NCBI GenBank assembly: GCA_964415185.1
Contig: CAYPZI010000133.1
Coordinates: 1-7,832 of the forward strand
DNA length: 7,832 bases
DNA from: CAYVBJ01 sp964415185
GTDB lineage: Bacteria > Bacteroidota > Rhodothermia > Balneolales > Balneolaceae
Direction: 5' to 3'
Numbering within the stretch: position 1 is the first letter of the stretch; each line of letters opens with the position of its first letter. The translations under genes were made by a program, and so were the position numbers. A model generated the notes under the pieces. The model was not told where the DNA came from. It did not search any database and saw only the letters and a program-made list of their open reading frames with translations. This document shows, piece by piece, positions 1-6,280 of this stretch.

Positions 1-569
1 ACAAACGTAATCCAGTCTAATCCTCTTCTGAAGTTGATACCGCGGTGGGGGGTTCCGTACGTAAACAGTTTTTCAACTTTATCAGCCGATCCGGCTTTCC
101 AGTATTTTTGAATTAGTGAACGGCAGATTAAACCGCCCATGGAATGGGCAACCAGGTACACTTTTGCCGCACCGGTTTTTTCAAGCACATCATCAATCAC
201 CGCTCCAAGATTCTCGGCCAGATAATCTATCTCTTTTCTATCGCCATCGCCAATTACTTTGGATGTGATATCGTAGTACCGGTATATCCAGAGCGAGGCA
301 GCAGAAAATGAATCATCCTGATTCTCTTTCAACAATTCCACAACGCCCTCACTTGCCCGCACAAAATAGTCGGTGTAGTTATATTCTTTCATTAGTCGAA
401 TCAGCGGGCTTTCAAAAATGAAAAACTCCGGATCACCTTCGGCTCCGGTTCTGACTTTTGTACTCCCCAGGTTAAACCCGTAATAAGGCAGGTTTACGGT
501 CGATTCAACAGCAGATTTTGTACCGGCATAACCACGGACATAAATAATCGGAAGGATTTTCTCTTTCAT
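1..569 (-). CDS. Lipase-like alpha/beta hydrolase, C-terminus cut by window edge
   Basis: The gene starts at the ATG at 569-567 and reads leftwards off the window, giving 189 complete codons with no stop. Seen: the nucleophile-elbow motif AHSMGG (residues 141-146, Ser143), a VRGYAGT segment near the N-terminus (11-17) suited to an oxyanion-hole loop, and YGTPHRG (171-177), a motif that usually follows the nucleophile strand in triacylglycerol-lipase/PGAP1-like hydrolases. The catalytic Asp and His would lie beyond the edge. No signal peptide is visible (it begins MKEKILPIIYVRG, which is the first core strand), so a cytoplasmic esterase or lipase is likely; the substrate is unknown. No clear Shine-Dalgarno precedes the start, only an A/T-rich stretch. 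The gene is divergent from the peptide gene at 972 and has no visible link to the glucan genes. The fold assignment is firm; the reaction is inferred from the family. Confidence 0.85.
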   Translation of the reverse strand, partial: MKEKILPIIYVRGYAGTKSAVESTVNLPYYGFNLGSTKVRTGAEGDPEFFIFESPLIRLMKEYNYTDYFVRASEGVVELLKENQDDSFSAASLWIYRYYDITSKVIGDGDRKEIDYLAENLGAVIDDVLEKTGAAKVYLVAHSMGGLICRSLIQKYWKAGSADKVEKLFTYGTPHRGINFRRGLDWITF

Positions 570-648
570 TTTATTTAATATAAAATGAATATGTAAATAC
601 AGATTTTAAATACCATTCCAATTATAATCGAAAAGCGGCTTCCGGGAT

Positions 649-666
649 ATAGTGTAATTACGCTAT
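649..666. promoter_or_regulatory. 18-bp near-perfect palindrome, possible operator
   Basis: The sequence ATAGTGTAATTACGCTAT pairs with itself in 8 of 9 positions around the centre at 657/658; only the fifth position from each end mismatches. It lies about 80 bp upstream of the hydrolase start and about 305 bp upstream of the peptide start. Size and symmetry fit a dimeric repressor or activator site. No regulator gene is in the window, so the role is inferred from form only. Confidence 0.3.
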
Positions 667-890
667 TTTGAAACCAATTCGAAAGATGAAATCAGACGCA
701 AAATGGCAATGGTTGCGGATTTTTTTAGTGCTTTTTCGGTCATTTCGGAAAGAGAGTCCACGGCTATGAGCTGACATTTGTAAACGAAAAGCATTGGGTT
801 GATGGCAATGCTGAGGTGATAATTTAAAGAGGTCAATCCGGAATATTAGAATTTAAGATTAACTGTAAGTATTTGCCGGTTTTTTGTTCT

Positions 891-934
891 TACTTATAAA
901 GTATAGGAAAAATATATTGGACTATACTTATAAT
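891..934 (+). promoter_or_regulatory. Candidate promoter region with repeated TACTTATAA elements
   Basis: TACTTATAA occurs at 891-899 and again at 925-933, 34 bp apart. The two copies also overlap an inverted pair, TTATAAAGTATA (894-905) and TATACTTATAA (923-933), with one bulged A. Two -10-like hexamers fall inside: TATAAA (895-900), which has TTGCCG 16 bp upstream (873-878), and TATAAT (929-934), which lacks a good -35. Either could drive the peptide/propeller unit starting at 972. Whether the repeats are promoter elements or operator half-sites cannot be told from sequence alone. Confidence 0.3.
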
Positions 935-957
935 AAAAACTACAACTTCATAAATTC

Positions 958-962
958 GGAGG
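958..962 (+). promoter_or_regulatory. Strong Shine-Dalgarno of the small peptide gene
   Basis: GGAGG lies 9 nt upstream of the ATG at 972. It is the clearest ribosome binding site in the window, since most of the other genes here start without one. It supports the reality of this 73-codon gene and suggests high translation. Confidence 0.7.
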
Positions 963-971
963 ATAATCATC

Positions 972-1193
972 ATGAAGAAGTTATTTCTATTTCTATTCAT
1001 CATAGCAATCACAAATACATCTCCGCTGTTCGGAAACTTTTACATATGCAGAAATAACGATGACTGCGCAATGTATGTCATTGAGGATAGCGAAGGGTTC
1101 AGCTGGCATATAGAATGCATGGATGGAACTATTGAAACAGATCGGGTTGATGGTGCAGCATATGGAGGTAATTGTCAATTAATGACAATATGA
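972..1193 (+). CDS. Small secreted four-cysteine peptide of unknown function
   Basis: A 73-residue protein. Seen: a Sec-type signal peptide (Lys2-Lys3, then a hydrophobic stretch to about residue 17, with a plausible cleavage near residue 21), leaving a mature part of about 50 residues with four cysteines (26, 32, 49, 68), many acidic residues and glycines near the end (AAYGGNC). An even number of cysteines in an exported peptide suggests two disulfide bonds. The strong GGAGG site and the coupling to the next gene argue that it is real. Known: Bacteroidota often encode short exported Cys-containing peptides (such as the NVEALA family) next to 6-bladed beta-propeller lipoproteins; the same gene order is seen here, but the NVEALA motif itself is absent. 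It could be a propeller partner, a bacteriocin-like product or a signalling peptide; none is shown by the sequence. Confidence 0.75.
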   Translation: MKKLFLFLFIIAITNTSPLFGNFYICRNNDDCAMYVIEDSEGFSWHIECMDGTIETDRVDGAAYGGNCQLMTI

Positions 1194-2287
1194 TTATCAA
1201 GAGGATCAACATATCAAGCTTATATATTCCGGTTTTCGCCTTTCTGCTTGCAAATTGCAATGCCGATGGCAGGCCGGAATATATAAGCAAAATTCCGGGT
1301 ATCGATTCATACGGATATCTTCCCGTTTACGAGGAGCATCTTGAAGAGAAAAGAATGAAGTTAACTCCCGGCTTGTTGATTTCAGGCAGTGAACAGACAG
1401 AAAATTTTATCGGGACTCCTTTTTGGGTTGAAAAAATAAATGATGAAATCTGGATTGCGGATCCTGTGAAGGGTGAAGTCATCGCTTTTGAAAAAGGGGG
1501 AGGTTTTGCACGTAAAATTGCAACGAAAGGAGGCGGGCCCGGTGAAATTCAGCAGCCGGCAACTATTTTTTTTGATAAGGCCAATCCATCTTTAACAAAC
1601 AGTATATGGGTTTTGGATTCAGGCTTAAAAGGCATCATACAGTTTTCCGCTGACGGACAGGAAACCGGCAGAATCCAAAATGAGTATATTTTACCGGAGT
1701 TTTTTGGAAACAGGCTTATTGTCTTACAGAACAGTACTTTTCTTGTTCCCCTACTGAACCATAAAAAACATGTATTGGGTGTCATCGATCAGAAAGGGGA
1801 TTTAATTGACGGTTTTGTTAACCGTATAGTTCCCCTGGGATATCAGCCCTCAACACATAACAGGGTTCATTTCGATGTTGAATCCGTCAAAAACAAATTA
1901 GCTTATGCTTATCATGGCTTGCCTTTGATATTGCTGGAAACGCCCGGTAAGAATGAAAAGGTTATTTATAATTTCTGGCCTGGAAAGAAGCTGACAGATT
2001 TTAATATAGATTTGAGTCCAAAACCGAAAAACGAGAGGGCTCCTGTAAAGTCGGTCATAAGAGATCTTTTCATTAACGGGAATGAAATATACTTCAGGCT
2101 ACAGAATGAAATTGTAATCTTCAATTATGAAAATGGTCAGGCAGAGCATGTAATCTCACTGGCTGATGAGAGTGGTACCCCTATGGTTTTCCAGCAAATG
2201 ATCTATTCGGATGGTGTCTTTTTCCTGGTAAACCGGTTCAATTCCGATATCTACTCTTTCACCAGGAAAGGTGTTTCAAGCTTATGA
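1190..2287 (+). CDS. 6-bladed beta-propeller family lipoprotein
   Basis: A 365-residue protein from the ATG at 1190. Seen: a positively charged N-terminus, a hydrophobic segment (11-21) and Cys23 in the context LLANC, a lipobox-like site with an unusual Asn before the Cys. The mature part has repeated beta-rich units with blade-like pieces such as DEIWIADPVKGEVIAF (85-100), SIWVLDSGLKGIIQF (138-152) and NEIVIFNYENGQ (306-317), plus a GGGPGEIQQP motif (114-123) typical of Bacteroidota 6-bladed (NHL/TolB-like) propellers. The function is unknown; an outer-membrane or periplasmic binding role is likely. The start overlaps the upstream stop as ATGA (1190-1193), so translation is probably coupled to the peptide gene. 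A TTG at 1172 is in frame, but GGAGGT sits only 2 nt before it, and the signal peptide fits ATG 1190 better. No clear plus-strand terminator follows. Confidence 0.8.
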   Translation: MIIKRINISSLYIPVFAFLLANCNADGRPEYISKIPGIDSYGYLPVYEEHLEEKRMKLTPGLLISGSEQTENFIGTPFWVEKINDEIWIADPVKGEVIAFEKGGGFARKIATKGGGPGEIQQPATIFFDKANPSLTNSIWVLDSGLKGIIQFSADGQETGRIQNEYILPEFFGNRLIVLQNSTFLVPLLNHKKHVLGVIDQKGDLIDGFVNRIVPLGYQPSTHNRVHFDVESVKNKLAYAYHGLPLILLETPGKNEKVIYNFWPGKKLTDFNIDLSPKPKNERAPVKSVIRDLFINGNEIYFRLQNEIVIFNYENGQAEHVISLADESGTPMVFQQMIYSDGVFFLVNRFNSDIYSFTRKGVSSL

Positions 2288-2360
2288 ATAATATCTACCG
2301 GGAAACGCCAAACAATTTCGTTGAATTCGGAAATAATTTCCAGCGACTCACCGGTCATTC

Positions 2361-2408
2361 TAAAAATAAAAAACCCGGCAACACATCGATATATGATGTA
2401 TTGCCGGG
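2361..2408 (-). terminator. Rho-independent terminator of the modular secreted protein gene
   Basis: CCCGGCAA (2374-2381) pairs with TTGCCGGG (2401-2408). The stem continues, after one mismatch, with ACATC (2383-2387) and GATGT (2395-2399) around a 7-nt loop. Read on the minus strand, the stem is followed by TTTTTTATTTTTA (2373-2361), so it ends transcription of the gene whose stop codon is at 2460-2462. On the plus strand no T-run follows the stem, so it is a poor terminator for the propeller gene. Confidence 0.8.
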
Positions 2409-2420
2409 ATTAAATGATTT

Positions 2421-2438
2421 CAGAATACGAGTATTCTG
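2421..2438. repeat. Perfect short inverted repeat after the stop of the modular protein gene
   Basis: CAGAATAC and GTATTCTG are exact reverse complements separated by GA, giving a tight hairpin in either transcript. It lies between the stop codon of the minus-strand gene and its terminator, with no T-run of its own. It may protect the mRNA 3' end or be a remnant terminator; the role is unproven. Confidence 0.5.
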
Positions 2439-2459
2439 ATAAACCAAAATCTTGCAGGC

Positions 2460-5231
2460 TTATTTAAGCAGCAACATTTTGTTAACTCGCACATTGTTTC
2501 CGGAAGTAAGCCTGTACAGATATACACCGGAAGCAAATCTTGAAGCATCGAATGTAATCGTATGTGAACCGGCATTACGAACTCCGTTAACTAACGTGGC
2601 AACCTTTTGACCAATTGCGTTAAATACTTCGAGTTTAACATCCGAAGATTGCGGAATGGTAAAAGAAATATTTGTAGTCGGGTTAAATGGATTTGGGAAA
2701 TTCTGATCCAAAGCAAACTGGTCAGGCCGGTTATTATCCAGCTCTTCCACACTTGTTGCTAATGCCAGTTCCAGTGATACATTATCAATGACCACAATAC
2801 CGACATCGGCACCCATATCAAATATGACACGGCTTTCTTCGTCACCGAAAAGGGAACCTGTGCCGTCATCAATTGCCGCGAGATCGATATTGAATGTTTG
2901 CGTCGTTTCCGTCAGGTTTACGGTTTCTACATCTGCGTAAAATGGTGCCTGGTTCAGGCCTATACCTACCACCATGCTCCGGGTATTGCCCGGGCCGGTA
3001 GACGCATCGAATGTTAATGTGTACGACTCGCCCGGAATGAGATCAACCACCTGGCTTAAATTAACATCGAAAGCATTGCCGGCTACAGCTACATCAGCAA
3101 AGTTGAAACTGTTTCCGCCCTCTGTTCTGATGTCGAGTGCGTTGCCGGTCCATGATCCGTCGTTACCCAATTCAAAATCACCGTTGGTCAACAGGTTTCC
3201 TTCTTGACCGCCGCCATTTCCGCCGTCATCTTGAACTTCGGAGAATGTGATATTGTCAAAGAATATGGTTGCATCTTGATCCCGTTCCTGGAAGTCAGGG
3301 AAAACTGTAATCCCTGTCCATGGTTCACCAGGGGGATTATCCACTTCGGAAAAGTCAAAAGTTAATTCTTCCCATTCTTCAGTTACTGTGTTTGCAACTT
3401 TTATTTCCGGGAAAGCAAAACCTGAGTCGGTTTCAAGCTTTATGCCTACATCACTGATCTTGGTTTTCCACACCATAACTGAAATGGATCGGTTTGTTTC
3501 ATCCAGTAAAAAGGCACCTGTTCCACTGGTAGTGGTTCCAGCAAAGGAGGCGCCATTGGCTCTGGCGGTAAACTGCGCAACTTTTGAAGAGGTATTTGCA
3601 CCGGCAGGATCCGGGTTATCGATAATCTCTAACGGCGGATTATCTTCGTTTTCAAATACTTCCCAGACAAAATCAGCTCCGATCCCACCGTCTTCAAAAT
3701 CAATGGGATTTAATGGCCCGTCAGCGCCGCCGCCATTTCCACCTGCCAACTCCAGCGACACGTTATCAATCACAACTACACCGACATCGGCACCCATATC
3801 AAATAGAACACGGCTTTGATCGGCACCACCGAAAGGGGAACCTGTGCCGTCATCAATTGCAACGAGATCGATAGTGAATGTTTGAGTTGTTTCCGTCAGG
3901 TTTACGGTTTCTACATCTGCGTAGAATGGTGCCTGGTTCAGGCCTATACCTACTACCATACTCCGGGTATTGCCCGGGCTGGTTGATGCATCGAACGAAA
4001 ATGTGTACGATTCTCCCGGAATGAGTTCAACCACCTGGCTTAAATTAACATCAAAAGCATTGCCTGCTACAGCTACATCAGCAAAATTGAAACTGTTTCC
4101 GCCCTCTGTTCTGATGTCGAGCGCGTTGCCCGTCCATGATCCGTCATCGCCTGCTTCAAAATCACCGTTGGTCACTAATTCTCCTGTCGGATCGCCACCA
4201 TTGCCGCCGCCATTTCCACCTGCCAACTCCAGTGACACATTATCTATAACAACGATACCGACATCGGCACCCATATCAAATAGAACACGGCTTTGATCGG
4301 CACCACCGAAAGGGGAACCTGTGCCGTCATCAATTGCAACGAGATCGATAGTGAATGTTTGAGTCGTTTCCGTCAGGTTTACGGTTTCTACATCTGCATA
4401 GAATGGCGCCTGGTTCAGGCCTATACCTACTACCATACTCCGGGTATTGCCAGGGCCGGTAGACGCATCGAATGTTAATGTGTACGATTCACCCGGAATG
4501 AGTTCAACCACCTGGCTTAAATTAACATCAAAAGCATTACCTGCCACAGCTATATCAGCAAAGTTGAAACTGTTTCCGCCTTCCGTTCTGATATCGAGTG
4601 CGTTGCCGGTCCATGATCCGTCATCGCCTGCTTCAAAATCACCGTTGGTTAGCAGGTTTCCTTCCTGACTGCCTCCACCACCGCCAGCCTGTTCCGTAAA
4701 CGTAATATTGTCAAAAAAGATCACATTTTCCTGAGCTCTATCCTGGAAATCAGGAAAAACCGTTACGCCGTCGTAAGACTCGCCTTCGGGTGGATTTGGA
4801 ACATCAGAAAAATCAAAAGTAAGCTCTTCCCACTGATTTGTTACGGTATTGGCCACCTTTAATTCGCCTGTAGAGAAACCGGAAGCCGTTTCCAGTTTAA
4901 TACCGACATCACTGATGACAGATTTCCATACCATGATTTTAATGGTTCGGTTCGTCTCATCCAGCAAATATGTACCGGTTCCCCTGGTGATGGTACCTGC
5001 AAAGGAGGCGCCACCGGTTCTTGCGGTGAACTGTGCCACTTTTGAAGAGGTATTCGCACCGGTAGCATCCGGGTTATCGATAATCTCTAAAGCAGGATTA
5101 TCATCGTTTTCAAATACTTCCCATTCAAAATCAGCACCAAACCCGCCATCCTCAAAATCAATTGGGTTATTTTGTGCAAAACCTGTTGACCATGCGAAAA
5201 GCAAGGTCAGCAGTAGTGTTAGTGTTTTCAT
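2460..5231 (-). CDS. T9SS-exported modular carbohydrate-binding protein (no catalytic domain)
   Basis: A 923-residue protein. Order seen: signal peptide (1-20, ending GFAQ), module A1 (about 21-180), B1 (191-337), B2 (350-496), A2 (508-665), B3 (678-823), then a T9SS type A sorting domain (about 838-923) with NFPNPFNP, FNAIGQKV, SGVYLYRLTSG and a basic end (KMLLLK). Gly/Asn-rich linkers (GGGGGS, GGNGGG) separate the modules. B modules start with the LLTNGDFE...W pattern and end IDNVSLEL, as in CBM4/9-type modules that bind beta-glucans or xylan. A modules end FFDNITF and also look like a beta-sandwich. No glycosidase motif is present, so a surface glycan-binding role is inferred; the GH17 genes upstream suggest beta-1,3-glucan. 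Highly similar modules imply recent internal duplication. The ATG is supported by the signal peptide, though its ribosome site is weak. An adhesin or matrix protein is an alternative. Confidence 0.85.
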   Translation of the reverse strand: MKTLTLLLTLLFAWSTGFAQNNPIDFEDGGFGADFEWEVFENDDNPALEIIDNPDATGANTSSKVAQFTARTGGASFAGTITRGTGTYLLDETNRTIKIMVWKSVISDVGIKLETASGFSTGELKVANTVTNQWEELTFDFSDVPNPPEGESYDGVTVFPDFQDRAQENVIFFDNITFTEQAGGGGGSQEGNLLTNGDFEAGDDGSWTGNALDIRTEGGNSFNFADIAVAGNAFDVNLSQVVELIPGESYTLTFDASTGPGNTRSMVVGIGLNQAPFYADVETVNLTETTQTFTIDLVAIDDGTGSPFGGADQSRVLFDMGADVGIVVIDNVSLELAGGNGGGNGGDPTGELVTNGDFEAGDDGSWTGNALDIRTEGGNSFNFADVAVAGNAFDVNLSQVVELIPGESYTFSFDASTSPGNTRSMVVGIGLNQAPFYADVETVNLTETTQTFTIDLVAIDDGTGSPFGGADQSRVLFDMGADVGVVVIDNVSLELAGGNGGGADGPLNPIDFEDGGIGADFVWEVFENEDNPPLEIIDNPDPAGANTSSKVAQFTARANGASFAGTTTSGTGAFLLDETNRSISVMVWKTKISDVGIKLETDSGFAFPEIKVANTVTEEWEELTFDFSEVDNPPGEPWTGITVFPDFQERDQDATIFFDNITFSEVQDDGGNGGGQEGNLLTNGDFELGNDGSWTGNALDIRTEGGNSFNFADVAVAGNAFDVNLSQVVDLIPGESYTLTFDASTGPGNTRSMVVGIGLNQAPFYADVETVNLTETTQTFNIDLAAIDDGTGSLFGDEESRVIFDMGADVGIVVIDNVSLELALATSVEELDNNRPDQFALDQNFPNPFNPTTNISFTIPQSSDVKLEVFNAIGQKVATLVNGVRNAGSHTITFDASRFASGVYLYRLTSGNNVRVNKMLLLK
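2463..2720 (-). other. T9SS type A C-terminal sorting domain
   Basis: Residues 838-923 of the modular protein. The FALDQNFPNPFNPTTNI opening, a central VFNAIGQKV strand and the closing SGVYLYRLTSG...KMLLLK are the standard parts of this domain. It directs passage through the type IX outer-membrane translocon, after which it is normally cleaved and the cargo is released or anchored at the surface. Confidence 0.9.
2763..3200 (-). repeat. Module B3 (CBM4/9-like)
   Basis: Residues 678-823. It shares with B1 and B2 the central block from SWTGNALDIRTEGGNSFNF to LIPGESYT almost unchanged, but differs in the loop after DDGTGS (LFGDEES instead of PFGGADQ). It is the most diverged of the three copies. 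The linker before it, QEGNLLTNGDFE, matches that before B1, so A2-B3 looks like a copy of A1-B1. Confidence 0.8.
3237..3710 (-). repeat. Module A2 (beta-sandwich, probable carbohydrate binding)
   Basis: Residues 508-665, starting NPIDFEDGG and ending IFFDNITF. It is clearly homologous to A1 over the full length, with shared ANTSSKVAQFTAR, DVGIKLET, KVANTV and WEELTFDFS segments, and differs mainly in surface positions. I do not recognise a named CBM family; such domains are frequent in secreted Bacteroidota glycanases. Confidence 0.7.
3744..4184 (-). repeat. Module B2 (CBM4/9-like), near-identical to B1
   Basis: Residues 350-496. It follows B1 directly and differs from it at only a handful of residues. 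At DNA level, 3780-3887 is identical over 108 bp to 4257-4364. Its linker differs from those of B1 and B3 (DPTGELVTNGDFE), and both B1 and B2 end in LELAGGNGGG, so one of the two is a recent tandem copy of the other. Confidence 0.8.
4221..4661 (-). repeat. Module B1 (CBM4/9-like)
   Basis: Residues 191-337. Typical features of the family that can be seen are the N-terminal NGDFE...W strand and the C-terminal VIDNVSLEL strand of the jelly roll. Aromatic residues at SWTGN, SFNF and PFYAD are candidates for sugar stacking. It carries the other copy of the 108-bp identical segment (4257-4364). Confidence 0.8.
4692..5171 (-). repeat. Module A1 (beta-sandwich, probable carbohydrate binding)
   Basis: Residues 21-180, directly after the signal peptide. 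It shows the same landmarks as A2 (DFEDGG, WEVFEN, DETNR, MVWK, VFPDFQ, FFDNITF). The GGGGGS linker separates it from B1. Confidence 0.7.
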
Positions 5232-5309
5232 AACTTTTAAAGGTTAAATTTAAGTTGTAGTTGTTTACTATGTGCACTGTTTTTTGGGTTTATGTTTTAG
5301 TGAAAAAAG

Positions 5310-5337
5310 ATCATAAGCGCATGGAATATCATCTCAA
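5310..5337 (-). promoter_or_regulatory. Candidate promoter of the modular protein gene
   Basis: On the minus strand TTGAGA (5337-5332) and TATGAT (5315-5310) are separated by 16 bp, a sigma-70-like arrangement that would give a leader of roughly 70 nt. It fills the 107-bp gap after the GH17 cluster and would allow expression separate from it. The same bases form a weak imperfect hairpin (GATGATA with TATGATC, one mismatch) followed by TTTTTT, so a poor terminator for the GH17 operon is a competing reading. Confidence 0.35.
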
Positions 5338-5338
5338 A

Positions 5339-6274
5339 TTATTTATGTTCGATTAATTGCTTCATAACCAGCTTCGGAGTTCGGTCAATTTTAAATAACC
5401 CCCAGTGTTTTTCAGGTTCGAGTGGCTCAGGTGAGCCTTTCCAGGCTTCGTCAAAAGCTTCAAAAAAGAAGGTTAGTATATTTTCTTCTTCAGTCCACTT
5501 CATTAAATTCTCAAAGTATTTTTTTTGAAAATCTTCGTTTACATGTTCGGGATTTATTCCCCTGCCGTTCGAATTCGTTGCCCAGCCGGCCTCGGTGATT
5601 ACTACTGTTTTATCCGGATATTTATTCGCGACTGAGTAGTAATTCTCTTTTGTATAGTCAATCGCTTCGTCTATGTGTTTGTATTCCCATACCGGATACG
5701 TATGGATGGAAATAAAGTCGAGCACGCCGGCCAGTTTGTCCAGTTTAATGAGCCAGGGGACATAATTTTCACAGAAGGTAACCGGTTGTTCAGCCTCATC
5801 TTTTACCATTTTTGCATAATCAATCACCTTATTCTCACTTACAAAATGATCGGTCCACTCTACACAAGCTTCATTGCCTACTGATAAGGAAAAAATGATA
5901 TCCGGATACTGATTGGCGAAATCAATTAGCTTAGATATCTTCTGCCGATTATTTCTGCAATTAAATTCCAGTTGCTCTTTGGTATAAATTCCGCCATCCC
6001 AGGGGCAATTGAAGTTATTCATTTCAGCTTCAATATAGGCTCCAAGCATCACCTGAAAGTCAAGTTTTTCTTTCTCTATGACATCCAATACAGTTTCTGC
6101 GTGCCGGTCAGAGTCAAACAGCCGCAGGTACTTCCAATGGTTTTGGAGGATCAGCAGATCTTCCTTTACCTGAGCATAACCCGGGTATTTGCCGCCGGGC
6201 TGATGGCCTTCCCTGAAACCGGAGTAGCAAATTGCCCTGCCGGGTTTTATTCCCAAATGTTTATAAGTGTTCAT
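5339..6274 (-). CDS. GH17 family beta-1,3-glucanase-like protein (CYSGFREG type)
   Basis: A 311-residue protein, about the length of a single GH17 TIM barrel. Seen: the N-terminal strand motif CYSGFREGHQPGG (16-28), RLFDSD (51-56), the acid/base site SVGNEA (Glu135), the HTYPVWEY segment (191-198), the nucleophile site ITEAGW (Glu228) and the C-terminal FEAFDEAWKG (271-280) with HWGLF. Known: GH17 enzymes are retaining clan GH-A hydrolases (or transglycosylases) acting on beta-1,3-glucans. Both catalytic glutamates are present, so it is probably active. No signal peptide is visible and several cysteines occur, suggesting the cytoplasm. The ATG lies 6 nt after the stop of the next GH17 gene, so the two are in one operon. 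It differs from its two neighbours in the nucleophile motif (EAGWA instead of ETGWP), suggesting a distinct specificity. Confidence 0.88.
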   Translation of the reverse strand: MNTYKHLGIKPGRAICYSGFREGHQPGGKYPGYAQVKEDLLILQNHWKYLRLFDSDRHAETVLDVIEKEKLDFQVMLGAYIEAEMNNFNCPWDGGIYTKEQLEFNCRNNRQKISKLIDFANQYPDIIFSLSVGNEACVEWTDHFVSENKVIDYAKMVKDEAEQPVTFCENYVPWLIKLDKLAGVLDFISIHTYPVWEYKHIDEAIDYTKENYYSVANKYPDKTVVITEAGWATNSNGRGINPEHVNEDFQKKYFENLMKWTEEENILTFFFEAFDEAWKGSPEPLEPEKHWGLFKIDRTPKLVMKQLIEHK

Positions 6275-6280
6275 TCTATT

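Larger units (their letters stand above)
570..971. other. 402-bp intergenic region between divergent genes
   Basis: No convincing gene is visible here. It must hold promoters for both flanking genes. Short open stretches around 658-830 read like protein in two different plus-strand frames (for example GYELTFVNEKHW near 760-800) but each is under about 40 codons and lacks a good ribosome binding site. They may be decayed coding sequence or chance. An ATTATAAT palindrome at 621-628 gives a possible -10 box on either strand, without a good -35 partner. The palindrome at 649-666 and the repeats at 891-933 are listed separately. Confidence 0.6.

Noticed and set aside
1172..1174. TTG as the start of the propeller lipoprotein
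   Set aside because: The GGAGGT is only 2 nt away, and the added residues (Ser-Ile-Asn-Asp-Asn) would put a polar stretch before the charged signal-peptide start; ATG at 1190 gives a standard lipoprotein signal and an ATGA overlap.
993..1178. Minus-strand open frame of 61 codons opposite the small peptide
   Set aside because: No ribosome site or recognisable feature; the plus-strand gene has a strong Shine-Dalgarno, a signal peptide and coupling to the next gene.
2329..2341. GGAAATAATTTCC hairpin as a terminator for the propeller gene
   Set aside because: The stem is only five pairs with a 3-nt loop and no T-run follows.
2763..4661. CRISPR-like or mobile repeat array
   Set aside because: The repeats are about 440 bp, in frame and coding, with linkers between them; they are protein modules, not spacer-separated short repeats or insertion sequences.
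2974..5247. Several plus-strand open frames of 61-143 codons opposite the modular protein gene
   Set aside because: They are antisense to the repeated modules, recur at each repeat with the same low-complexity Ser/Pro-rich translations, and lack ribosome sites; they reflect the codon use of the real gene.
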